Source of the DNA: Pseudomonadota bacterium
GTDB taxonomy: Bacteria > Pseudomonadota > Alphaproteobacteria > Rhizobiales > Beijerinckiaceae
Direction: 5' to 3'
Assembly: GCA_023450615.1 (NCBI GenBank)
Contig: JAEXGT010000074.1
Span: 1 to 21,600, forward strand
Length of the DNA: 21,600 bases
The translations under genes and the position numbers were made by a program. Below, piece after piece: positions 7,881-14,585 of the stretch. Under the pieces are notes generated by a model. That model had not been told where the DNA came from. It did no database searches and saw nothing but the letters and a program-made list of their open reading frames with translations. Position 1 is the stretch's first letter. Every line of letters starts with the position of its first letter.

Positions 7881-9367
7881 AAGAGAAGATACTTGTTGGA
7901 GGGCTGTTCCACGAAGGTAACAGTTTCAGCCCTCTTACTACTTCCGCAGCTAGCTTCGTCATTGTGAACGGGCAGGATGTCCTTGAGCAGGCCGCCACCT
8001 CCGGTGCGGGACTGGGAGGTGCTTATCGATACCTTGCACAACAAGATGTGACGATAGTACCTTATCGCAAAGCCATCGCTTGCCCCGGCGGACCCGTGAT
8101 CGATGATGTTTATCGAGACTATCGGGACGCGCTCATTCAAGCGGCAGCGGCCGAGCGATATTCCGGAATTTATCTTGAACTGCATGGAGCGATGCTCACG
8201 GTCAGCCTTGATGATCCAGAGGGCGACCTTCTTACGGCACTACGTTCCGCCGCTGGATCCGATACGACTATTGCGGTCAGTCTCGATCTGCATGGCTATG
8301 TCACAGATGCGATGCTCAGCAATGCCGATGTCATCGTCGCCTGCAAAGTGAATCCACACTCGGATTTCCATCTGGCTGGTGAATTGGCAGCCAAATTGAT
8401 GTTGCAGACGATCCGCAAGGAAGTTCGCCCGGTAACCTGCGTGGCGCGAGTGCCACTGTTCATCGGCGCCAAAATGGAAACGGCCCACGGGCCGCTATCC
8501 GAACTTCACGCTCTGCGTGAAAGACTTATGGTCGAGCACCCCACTCTTCTCGATATCTCAATATACAATACGCAGCCGCTGTTGGATGTGCCGGACGGCG
8601 GCCAAACAATCACGGTCATCGCTGATGGTGATGAACGGACTGCCAAGAGCGTTGCGCAAACTATTGCGGAAGAGTTCTGGCGCAGACGCGACTCCTTCGA
8701 ACCCGATGCACCTGCACTATCGACCGTTTTGGACGATCTTGAGAATGGACGAATCCAAAAGCCTGCCATATTGGGTGATAATGGTGATGGGGTTCTAGCA
8801 GGAACTCCCGGAGATAATACAGCCATCATACATGAGATGCTGACGCGACCGCATCTCAAAGCCGCTATACCGATCACAGATCCCGACGTCGTCCAAATGG
8901 CAAAGAATGCCGGTGTGGGTGGTCGTATCTCTGCCTCTATCGGCGGTAAATACACGGCTGGCGTCGAACCAGTTACTGGAGATTGGGAGGTTATAAACCT
9001 CTCTGACGGACGCTATGTTATGGCTGGCCCACTCATGGCGAATGAAGCGGCCGAGTTAGGTGAGACGGCTGTACTGAGGCAGGGAAATCTTTTCCTTATG
9101 GTCACCTCTATTCCAGGTTTCACACAAGACGTTGCTGCGTTCAGAAGTCAGAAAATCCGTCCCGAGGATTTTGACGTGTTAGTGGCAAAGTCGGCATTCC
9201 ACTATAAGCTATCCTTCGCTGATGTAGGTCATTGTGTAACTGTGGATACTCCAGGTATCACAAGTTACAAGAAGGGATCTTTGCCATTCGCAAAGAAACG
9301 AAACATTTATCCTGAAGATCCAATGTCAATAGACGACATCAAGTACAATACTTTTGAGCGTTTCTAA
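7877..9367 (+). CDS. M81 family metallopeptidase, MlrC-like
   Basis: A 496-aa protein with the M81/DUF1485 N-terminal and MlrC C-terminal domains. The likely zinc ligands Asp137 and His139 (SLDLHG) and His161 (NPHSD) have the same spacing as Asp167, His169 and His191 known for Sphingomonas MlrC. FHEGNSFSP at 11-19 corresponds to the usual HETNTFSP, and LHGAM lies at 102-106. MlrC itself cleaves small peptides from opened microcystin, but most family members have unknown amide, lactam or peptide substrates. The GTG start overlaps the aminotransferase stop (GTGA), with AGGGAG just upstream, so the two are translationally coupled. That suggests hydrolysis and transamination of the same compound. 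The codons are noticeably A/T-richer than in genes to the right. Confidence 0.9.
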   Translation: MKEKILVGGLFHEGNSFSPLTTSAASFVIVNGQDVLEQAATSGAGLGGAYRYLAQQDVTIVPYRKAIACPGGPVIDDVYRDYRDALIQAAAAERYSGIYLELHGAMLTVSLDDPEGDLLTALRSAAGSDTTIAVSLDLHGYVTDAMLSNADVIVACKVNPHSDFHLAGELAAKLMLQTIRKEVRPVTCVARVPLFIGAKMETAHGPLSELHALRERLMVEHPTLLDISIYNTQPLLDVPDGGQTITVIADGDERTAKSVAQTIAEEFWRRRDSFEPDAPALSTVLDDLENGRIQKPAILGDNGDGVLAGTPGDNTAIIHEMLTRPHLKAAIPITDPDVVQMAKNAGVGGRISASIGGKYTAGVEPVTGDWEVINLSDGRYVMAGPLMANEAAELGETAVLRQGNLFLMVTSIPGFTQDVAAFRSQKIRPEDFDVLVAKSAFHYKLSFADVGHCVTVDTPGITSYKKGSLPFAKKRNIYPEDPMSIDDIKYNTFERF

Positions 9368-9408
9368 GCCCCATTAGCGTTTGAACTCATCGCGTCTGAG
9401 GGCGTGTT

Positions 9409-9428
9409 GCTCCTCTTTAAGGAGGAGC
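9409..9428 (+). promoter_or_regulatory. Hairpin covering the ribosome site of the transposase remnant
   Basis: GCTCCTC and GAGGAGC form a perfect 7-bp stem around a 6-base loop. The right arm contains the AGGAGGAG Shine-Dalgarno sequence of the transposase ORF that starts at 9430. Such sequestration limits transposase translation from read-through transcripts in several IS families. Here the gene is already broken. Confidence 0.4.
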
Positions 9429-9429
9429 T

Positions 9430-9690
9430 ATGCTAACGGACGCGCAATGGGCGATGCTGGGGGCACTGGAGCAGTGCCGTCCGAAGGGCAAAACCCCACT
9501 GCACGATTGAGGCCACCCTTTGGCGCCACGAGAATGGCGCCAAAGGGCGTGCTGTGCCCGTTGATCTGGGGCCGTGTGACAGGCGGCTCAGACCTTGCGG
9601 CCGCGCAGTGCCTTTCGCGAGCATGTCTGGAGCCTGGGAACTCGACCGGCGATTTTACCACAGCGCCATGAGGCGCCGCTCTCGACTGGC
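9430..9690 (+). pseudogene. Degenerate IS5-type transposase fragment
   Basis: From the ATG at 9430 the frame reads MLTDAQWAMLGALEQCRPKG, the recognisable N-terminus of IS5-group transposases (usually LTDAQWAMLEPL...), and stops after 26 codons. The continuation resumes in another frame as IEATLWRHENGAKGRAVP, matching the usual IEAILWRHENGAKWRAIP, and a further shift leads to a short AAQ-containing stretch near 9600. Expected tryptophans have changed to Gly or Cys. The catalytic DDE part is absent. It is a dead remnant with multiple frame breaks, sitting just beyond the catabolic cluster. The right-hand limit is approximate and no clear terminal inverted repeats were found. Confidence 0.65.
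9516..9547. repeat. 13-bp perfect inverted repeat inside the IS remnant
   Basis: CCCTTTGGCGCCA at 9516-9528 and its exact complement at 9535-9547 flank a 6-base loop. The repeat falls in the part encoding LWRHENGAK, so it mostly reflects codons conserved in this transposase family rather than a separate element. It has no run of T that would make it a terminator. Confidence 0.5.
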
Positions 9691-10291
9691 TCAAGACCTA
9701 ACAGACCCAAGCCGAAACAATATCTCCTTGAAGTTGATCGTGCACGGAATTGCTAAAATTCCTCGACGCATTGATCGACCTCGGGGACTGGTGCAGCGCG
9801 GCACTCGAACAGGATAAGTCGTTTCGACGTGTTCAGGGCTTTGTTGCTTGATTAGCTTTCTCCAGGGCTAGCTCCCTTTGGCATCGAAAGTCTGCTTTTG
9901 GCGCGAAGCTGGTTGCATCAATTTGAAAGCATGCGTTCGCTCTCCGACTCAGATCGATTGAAATTTGCGATCTGTTATCGGCACATTTCAGTCGTTGAAT
10001 GAGACGCGTTCCAATGGCCGCTCATGGGGCATTCGGACCACAGCCGCAGCTCCCCTATAGAGTGGAATGCATTCGTTGGTCCAAGGAGCGCACGCGCAAC
10101 CTGCCTGCCATGCTAAAACCGGACTGGGTAGTTTTCAGGCGGAGAGGAGAGACGCAGTTGAGGCCAAAAGGGCCTTCTCCGAGAATCGGAAAAGCTTCCC
10201 AGAGAATGGCCGCGTCGAAATTGGCCCAACAGTACAGGTTCTTAGGCGCAGGTATCTGGAAAAAAGGCTAATAATTTCAGGGTCTAAATAA
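9691..10291. other. Decayed sequence between IS remnant and tRNA-Ser, no gene supported
   Basis: About 600 bases without a convincing gene. Short frames exist, but none has a ribosome site or recognisable family. A stretch near 9770-9840 reads LIDLGDWCSAALEQDKSFR in one frame and may be another fossil of a mobile gene. The composition is intermediate between the cluster and the backbone. No copy of the tRNA-Ser 3' end that could serve as an att duplicate was seen. Confidence 0.4.
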
Positions 10292-10381
10292 TGGCGGAGG
10301 GAGCGGGATTCGAACCCGCGATACGGTTTCCCGTATACACACTTTCCAGGCGTGCGCCTTCAACCACTCGGCCACCCCTCC
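10292..10381 (-). tRNA. tRNA-Ser (anticodon GGA)
   Basis: The minus strand reads GGAGGGGTGGCCGAGTGG at the 5' end and carries the T-arm GCGGGTTCGAATCCCGC. The acceptor 3' strand TCCCTCC, discriminator G and encoded CCA end at 10292. The anticodon loop CTGGAAA gives anticodon GGA (UCC codons, Ser). The long variable arm TATACGGGAAACCGTAT is the class II hallmark of tRNA-Ser. All stems pair, so it should be functional. Its 3' end faces the catabolic cluster, the side where integrases normally insert islands. Confidence 0.95.
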
Positions 10382-10583
10382 AGCAGGAAACGTCTCGGTT
10401 TGAAACCTTGTTCGCAGCACCGTGCGAATGAGAACAGATCCCCCGCATCTCTGCGGAGCGCTCCTGTAGCTCCAAAACGGTGCAAAAGGCAAGACCGAAC
10501 TGCAGAAAGTTTGGGGGAGGTGGCTTTGCGGCAGTCTTAAAACGCTCTAGATATTCCCCCTCTGTTTGGAGAGGGTACCTTCC

Positions 10584-10904
10584 TTGAAATTCCTGGCGCG
10601 TAGTTTGGGGCTTCTGCTGGTCGCGGCCGGTTTCGTTGGCCTTGTGATCGACGGCACACGCTCCATCGTCAATCATGCGGTTTCGTTCGTGTCGATTTCG
10701 AGCGCTGCGGGCGCCCTCTATCCAGGCGGCCCAACGGGCTTCGAAGGGCATGTGGCTGCCCGCACCTATCCCTGGCTATGGGATCCCATCGTGAGCCATC
10801 TCCTCCAGCTGCCGGCCTCGCTCACGGCCTTCATCATCGGCGCATTGCTGCTCTGGCTCGGCCAGAAGCCGCTCGAGCCCATCGGCTATCTGGCCGGGCG
10901 CTGA
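10584..10904 (+). CDS. Small two-helix membrane protein of unknown function
   Basis: A 106-aa protein starting LKFLARSLGLLLVAAGF. An N-terminal hydrophobic helix (about residues 5-21) and a second near the C-terminus (about 79-95, LTAFIIGALLLWLG) frame a soluble loop containing LYPGGPTGFEGH and two Trp residues. The TTG at 10584 is preferred over a TTG at 10566 because GGAGAGGG lies 8 bases before it. I do not recognise the family with confidence. Similar short inner-membrane proteins occur in Hyphomicrobiales. It stands alone between the tRNA and msrA. Confidence 0.7.
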   Translation: MKFLARSLGLLLVAAGFVGLVIDGTRSIVNHAVSFVSISSAAGALYPGGPTGFEGHVAARTYPWLWDPIVSHLLQLPASLTAFIIGALLLWLGQKPLEPIGYLAGR

Positions 10905-10987
10905 AGGCTTTCACGGCAAGGTGAGAGCCGCCCCCTCCTGCCGGGGCCCTGGAGTGCTTACATAAGGCGGGTCACAGAGAGGCGCCC

Positions 10988-11647
10988 ATGTTCAGCTTCC
11001 GCAAACCCCTCACTCTTCCCACACCTGATCAGGCATTGCCGGGCCGCGCGGCTCCGCTTGCTACCGCCGAAACCCATTTCATCAATGGTCGCCCCCTGCA
11101 GCCGCCCTATCCGGATGGCATGGAGAAGGCGCTGTTCGGGCTCGGCTGCTTCTGGGGTGCCGAGCGCAAGTTCTGGCAGTTGGGTGACGGCGTCTGGGTG
11201 ACCGCCGCGGGCTATGCCGCAGGCGTTACGCCCAATCCCACCTACGAGGAAGTGTGCTCGGGCATGACCGGGCACAACGAGGTGGTGCTCGTCGTCTACG
11301 ATCCGAAGAAGATCTCCTACGAGGCGCTGCTGAAAACCTTCTGGGAGAACCATGACCCCACGCAGGGCATGCGCCAGGGCAACGATGTGGGCACGCAGTA
11401 TCGCTCAGGGATCTACGTGTTCAACGAGGCCCAGCGCGAAGCGGCGGAAGCCTCGAAGGCGGCTTATGGCCAGTCGCTCGCCGAGCGAGGCTATGGGCCG
11501 ATCACGACGGAGATCCTGGACGCGGGCCCGTTCTACTTCGCTGAGGATTATCATCAGCAATATCTGGCCAAGAACCCGAACGGCTATTGCGGCCTCGGCG
11601 GCACGGGCGTGGCTTGCCAGATTGGCACCGGCATCGCGGCCGAGTGA
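10988..11647 (+). CDS. msrA: Peptide-methionine (S)-S-oxide reductase MsrA
   Basis: A 219-aa MsrA that repairs oxidised methionine (S-sulfoxide) in proteins. The catalytic GCFWG motif has Cys54. The C-terminal tail GYCGLGGTGVACQIG supplies two candidate resolving cysteines, Cys201 and Cys210, for thioredoxin-dependent recycling. The NDVGTQYRSGIY and DYHQQYL segments are family signatures. The roughly 45-residue N-terminal extension before the core is seen in the longer MsrA subgroup and has no evident signal peptide. GAGAGG precedes the ATG. The gene is monocistronic, converges on mepA, and shares the stem-loop at 11655-11680. Confidence 0.96.
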   Translation: MFSFRKPLTLPTPDQALPGRAAPLATAETHFINGRPLQPPYPDGMEKALFGLGCFWGAERKFWQLGDGVWVTAAGYAAGVTPNPTYEEVCSGMTGHNEVVLVVYDPKKISYEALLKTFWENHDPTQGMRQGNDVGTQYRSGIYVFNEAQREAAEASKAAYGQSLAERGYGPITTEILDAGPFYFAEDYHQQYLAKNPNGYCGLGGTGVACQIGTGIAAE

Positions 11648-11654
11648 AGCGAAA

Positions 11655-11680
11655 GCGCGGACGGAGCCTTCCGTCCGCGC
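11655..11680. terminator. Stem-loop between convergent msrA and mepA
   Basis: GCGCGGACGGA and TCCGTCCGCGC form a perfect 11-bp stem with a 4-base loop. It lies 8 bases after the msrA stop and 4 bases after the mepA stop on the other strand. On the minus strand it is followed by TTTCGCTTC; on the plus strand the tail is poor in T. It probably acts in both directions. Confidence 0.6.
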
Positions 11681-11683
11681 AGA

Positions 11684-12595
11684 TCATTCCGAAACCAGCA
11701 CGCGTCGGCACTCTTCCGGCAGCTGCGCCAGGGTCAGGGGCGGGCGCGGCTTGCCCGGCTTCGGGTGCAGCATCTGCGGAGTGAACCAGTTCGCGAGCTC
11801 CGCGCCGCATCCGTCGCCGCTCGGCGGCGGGTCCTGGTCGGAGCACGTCGCATCTCCTGTTGGGCAGGCGAGGCGGATGTGGAAATGGTAGTTGTGGCCC
11901 CAGGTGGGGCGCACCTTGCTCAACCATTCCCGATCCTGCCCGGCCTCGCGGCAGAGCGCTTTCTTGATGGCCGGATTGACGAAGATGCGCGCGACGCCTC
12001 TCTCCGATGCGGCGGCGCGGATGAGAGCCGTGTGCTGTGGCGTCCAGACGGCGGGATCCACATCGAGCCAGTCGCCGCGCACCACATTGGTGGCGGACAT
12101 CTCCTCGCGCTCCAGCCGCGACAGTCGGCGGTCGGGCATGGGGGTGAGCCATACATCCGCGTCGAGGCCGATCTGGTGCGAGGCATGCCCCGTGATCATC
12201 GGTCCGCCGCGCGGCTGCGAGATGTCGCCGATGAGAAGGCCCGGCCAGCCATTGACGCTCGGCATGCGTGCAGAGAGACGCTGCAGGAGCGCGATCAGCT
12301 GCGGGTGCCCCCAGTTGCGGTTGCGCGACAGGCGCATCACCTGCCATGTCTCGCCGTCGAACGGGATCGCCGTAGCGCCGGCCACACAGCCGCGTGCATA
12401 GCCGCCGATGGCGCGGGGCCGCAGGGACGACGGCGTGGAGGTGCGGCCGAACAATTCCTTTGCCGCGAGCTTCGGATCGTCGGGGTTCGTCAATGGCGGC
12501 AGGGGCTTCGGATTGAGGGACCCCTTGTCCTGCGCGATGACGGGCCCGCCGATGGCGAGGGCAGCTATGAGGATGAGAGAGCGAATCGGCTTCAT
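11684..12595 (-). CDS. mepA: Penicillin-insensitive murein endopeptidase MepA (M74 family)
   Basis: A 303-aa periplasmic D,D-endopeptidase that cuts peptidoglycan cross-links. A signal peptide spans about 1-21 (cleavage after PVIA). The metal-binding motifs GHASHQIGLDAD (His137, His140, Asp147) and WGHNYHFHIRL (His234, His237, His239) have the same internal spacing as E. coli MepA (110/113/120 and 206/209/211). Several cysteines (70, 215, 244 and further on) probably form disulfides, as in the family. The gene is convergent with msrA and followed by their shared stem-loop. Confidence 0.95.
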   Translation of the reverse strand: MKPIRSLILIAALAIGGPVIAQDKGSLNPKPLPPLTNPDDPKLAAKELFGRTSTPSSLRPRAIGGYARGCVAGATAIPFDGETWQVMRLSRNRNWGHPQLIALLQRLSARMPSVNGWPGLLIGDISQPRGGPMITGHASHQIGLDADVWLTPMPDRRLSRLEREEMSATNVVRGDWLDVDPAVWTPQHTALIRAAASERGVARIFVNPAIKKALCREAGQDREWLSKVRPTWGHNYHFHIRLACPTGDATCSDQDPPPSGDGCGAELANWFTPQMLHPKPGKPRPPLTLAQLPEECRRVLVSE

Positions 12596-12670
12596 GCGGA
12601 GAGGCTAACGCGGGCGGAGGCTGTGCGAAACGGTCTGGCCCACGCCATCTTGTCGCTCTGAAAAGGAAGA

Positions 12671-12692
12671 GGCCGGGCGCGGCCGCCCGGCC
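12671..12692 (-). terminator. Rho-independent terminator of the membrane-tailed SDR
   Basis: GGCCGGGCG and CGCCCGGCC form a perfect 9-bp stem around CGGC. On the minus strand it is followed by TCTTCCTTTT. It lies about 10 bases beyond the SDR stop codon, in the direction of transcription. Confidence 0.75.
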
Positions 12693-12701
12693 CGTCGCAG
12701 G

Positions 12702-13856
12702 TCAGTGGCGCGGCTGCGGGCGGCCTTCATGCTGGCCGCGCTGGCTGATATGGCCGGGGCCCAGGGTGCGCTTGTCGTGGCCATTGCCGGTTCGTCGCAT
12801 GGCAGGCTGATAGCGGGGTCTCGGACGCTTCGGACGGCGCATGTTCGAAGTCAGGGGTGCAAGCAGCAGGCTTGCGACGGCAGCGCCGAGGCCGGCGAGA
12901 ACGGCGGCCGTCGTAAGCGGGTGGAGCTGTGCTTCGAGCAGCAGGCTCGTCCTGCGCGGCTCGCCCGGCAGCGACGAATACATGTCGCCGTCCTCGCGGG
13001 CGCGATAGAGGTTGTCGCGCATCTGCTTGCGTTCGGGATGGTCCGTGGTCTGCGAGCCGTAGCCCGTCCATTCCATCGCCTTGTCCACCATGCGCGGAGC
13101 AACTTTGCCCATGGCGCCGATCACCCATCCGCCGAAGCCAATGGTGAGCTCTCGCCTGTGATGCTCGGCGGCGAAGACGATGGCCTTCGCGACCAGGTGC
13201 GGATCGTAGGCCGGCGGGGGCACGGCGTTTTCCTTGTCGAGATAATTGCGGGCGTGCTCGACATAGGGCGTGTCGATGGAAGACGGCTTGATGAGCGTCA
13301 CCGAGATGGGCGCTCCCTGTTCTTCAAGCTCCATGCGCAGGCCGTCCGTGAAGGCCTTCACCGCATGTTTGGAGGCCGAGTACTGCGTCTGCAGGATCAT
13401 GGCACGCTCGGAGAGCACGCTGCCCACATTGATGATCGTGCCGCCCCGGCCGCGCAGGTGTTCTGCTGCAATGAGCGAGCCGTTGACCACGCCCCAATAA
13501 TTGACGTCGAAGAGCTGGCGCTGATCCTCCAGGGGGATCTTGTCGAGCGTCCCGTAGAGCGCGACCGCGGCGTCGTTCACCCAGGTATCGAAACCGCCGA
13601 AGGTGTCGATGGCCGTCCGTGCGATGCGCTCCAGATCCTCGCGCTTGCTCACATCCGCCGCGACTGCGACGGCGCGCGTGCCGCCTTTGCTGAGTTCGTC
13701 GGCAACCTTTCGCAGGGCATCCTCGTTGCGGGCTGCCAGAACAAGGCCCTTGGCACCGCGCGAGGCGAACATATGCGCTGTCGCGAGGCCGATGCCGCTG
13801 GATGCCCCCGTGATGACGACGACCTGCTCTTCAACCGGCTTCTGGCGAACGGGCAT
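12702..13856 (-). CDS. SDR family oxidoreductase with C-terminal membrane helix and basic tail
   Basis: A 384-aa protein, much longer than the roughly 250-aa classical SDR. It has TGASSGIG at 16-23, NDAA at 94-97 (a variant of NNAG), Ser146, and Tyr159/Lys163 in YSASK. After the catalytic domain (to about 250) a linker leads to one hydrophobic helix at about 315-337 (TTAAVLAGLGAAVASLLLAP) and an Arg/Lys/Pro-rich tail of about 45 residues. The tail would stay cytoplasmic under the positive-inside rule. It is related to the group of SDRs acting on lipids or sterol-like molecules at membranes; the substrate is unknown. An AAGGAGAT ribosome site precedes the ATG. It is divergent from the PRC-barrel gene. 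Confidence 0.88.
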   Translation of the reverse strand: MPVRQKPVEEQVVVITGASSGIGLATAHMFASRGAKGLVLAARNEDALRKVADELSKGGTRAVAVAADVSKREDLERIARTAIDTFGGFDTWVNDAAVALYGTLDKIPLEDQRQLFDVNYWGVVNGSLIAAEHLRGRGGTIINVGSVLSERAMILQTQYSASKHAVKAFTDGLRMELEEQGAPISVTLIKPSSIDTPYVEHARNYLDKENAVPPPAYDPHLVAKAIVFAAEHHRRELTIGFGGWVIGAMGKVAPRMVDKAMEWTGYGSQTTDHPERKQMRDNLYRAREDGDMYSSLPGEPRRTSLLLEAQLHPLTTAAVLAGLGAAVASLLLAPLTSNMRRPKRPRPRYQPAMRRTGNGHDKRTLGPGHISQRGQHEGRPQPRH

Positions 13857-14063
13857 GGCGATCTCCTTCGTTGTCTCTGGATCAAAAACGCTCGGGTCAA
13901 AAAGCGAGGGTCAACGTGAGGGCGAACGGCGCGGTTCCTATGGCAGCGCTTGATGCCGCAGGCACGGAGCGACACCTGGTTTCTGGAGGCGCAACACCTT
14001 GGCCGGAACGGCTTCCAAACCCAAGCGTTGCCCTAGACCTTGCAAATGACAGGGAGCGAGAGA

Positions 14064-14474
14064 ATGGAGACGACGGTACAGAACACCGATGTGCGTGAAA
14101 CCCACAGCCTGATTGCCAGCGACAAGGTGGAGGGGACGCCGGTCCGCCGCACCGACGGCGAGAAGATCGGCACCATCGAGCGTGTGATGATCGAGAAGCG
14201 GTCGGGCAAGGTCACTTATGCGGTCATGAGCTTCGGCGGCTTCATGGGCCTGGGCGAGGAATACTACACGCTCCCCTGGAGCGTCTTGAAATATAACACC
14301 GAGCTCGATGCCTATGAGCTCAATCTGACGGAAGATCAGCTCCGCGGCGCACCGCGCCGCACGGCGGAGGGGCACGATGCCTCCTACGACCGCGAATGGG
14401 AGGAGCATGTTCACCGCTATTACAACGCCACGCCCTATTGGGGCGACAGCGATCCCATGAGCACCGGCCGCTGA
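14064..14474 (+). CDS. PRC-barrel domain protein
   Basis: A 136-aa soluble protein. Residues about 14-95 form a PRC-barrel (SLIASDKVEGTPVRRTDGEKIG..., then the YYTLPWSVLKYN strand), a small beta-barrel found in photosynthetic reaction-centre H subunits, RimM and stand-alone stress-associated proteins. The C-terminus is charged and aromatic. The ATG at 14064 is chosen because AGGGAG lies 7 bases upstream; starts at 14040 (TTG) and 14046 (ATG) lack one. It is divergent from the SDR and convergent with the H1-like gene, with a strong terminator after it. Stand-alone members have no settled biochemical role. Confidence 0.9.
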   Translation: METTVQNTDVRETHSLIASDKVEGTPVRRTDGEKIGTIERVMIEKRSGKVTYAVMSFGGFMGLGEEYYTLPWSVLKYNTELDAYELNLTEDQLRGAPRRTAEGHDASYDREWEEHVHRYYNATPYWGDSDPMSTGR

Positions 14475-14496
14475 TCCTTCGCCGGCCTTCCAAAAG

Positions 14497-14527
14497 AAAA
14501 TCGCCCGGCTTTCACCGGGCGATTTTT
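14497..14527. terminator. Bidirectional terminator between PRC-barrel and H1-like genes
   Basis: AAAATCGCCCGG (14497-14508) and CCGGGCGATTTT (14515-14526) give a 12-bp stem with a 6-base loop, followed by T on the plus strand. On the minus strand the tail is CGATTTTCTTTT. It is a classic rho-independent structure usable by both convergent genes. Confidence 0.9.
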
Positions 14528-14530
14528 ATG

Positions 14531-14574
14531 CCCATGCACCAGTCGAGAGCTTCAACCCTCTCCTGGTGCATGGG
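14531..14574. repeat. Long interrupted hairpin beside the terminator
   Basis: CCCATGCACCAG (14531-14542) pairs perfectly with CTGGTGCATGGG (14563-14574). Inside, GAGAG (14545-14549) pairs with CTCTC (14558-14562), leaving a 2-base bulge and an 8-base loop, for 17 bp in total. It lies between the H1-like gene stop and the bidirectional terminator. It has no T tract of its own, so it may stabilise the 3' end of the H1-like mRNA. Confidence 0.65.
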
Positions 14575-14585
14575 GCATGCGTGGC

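Noticed and set aside
10284..10751. 155-codon minus-strand frame
   Set aside because: It runs across the tRNA-Ser gene and the small membrane-protein gene.
12705..13919. 404-codon plus-strand frame
   Set aside because: It is antisense to the SDR and has no family character; it is an artefact of high GC.
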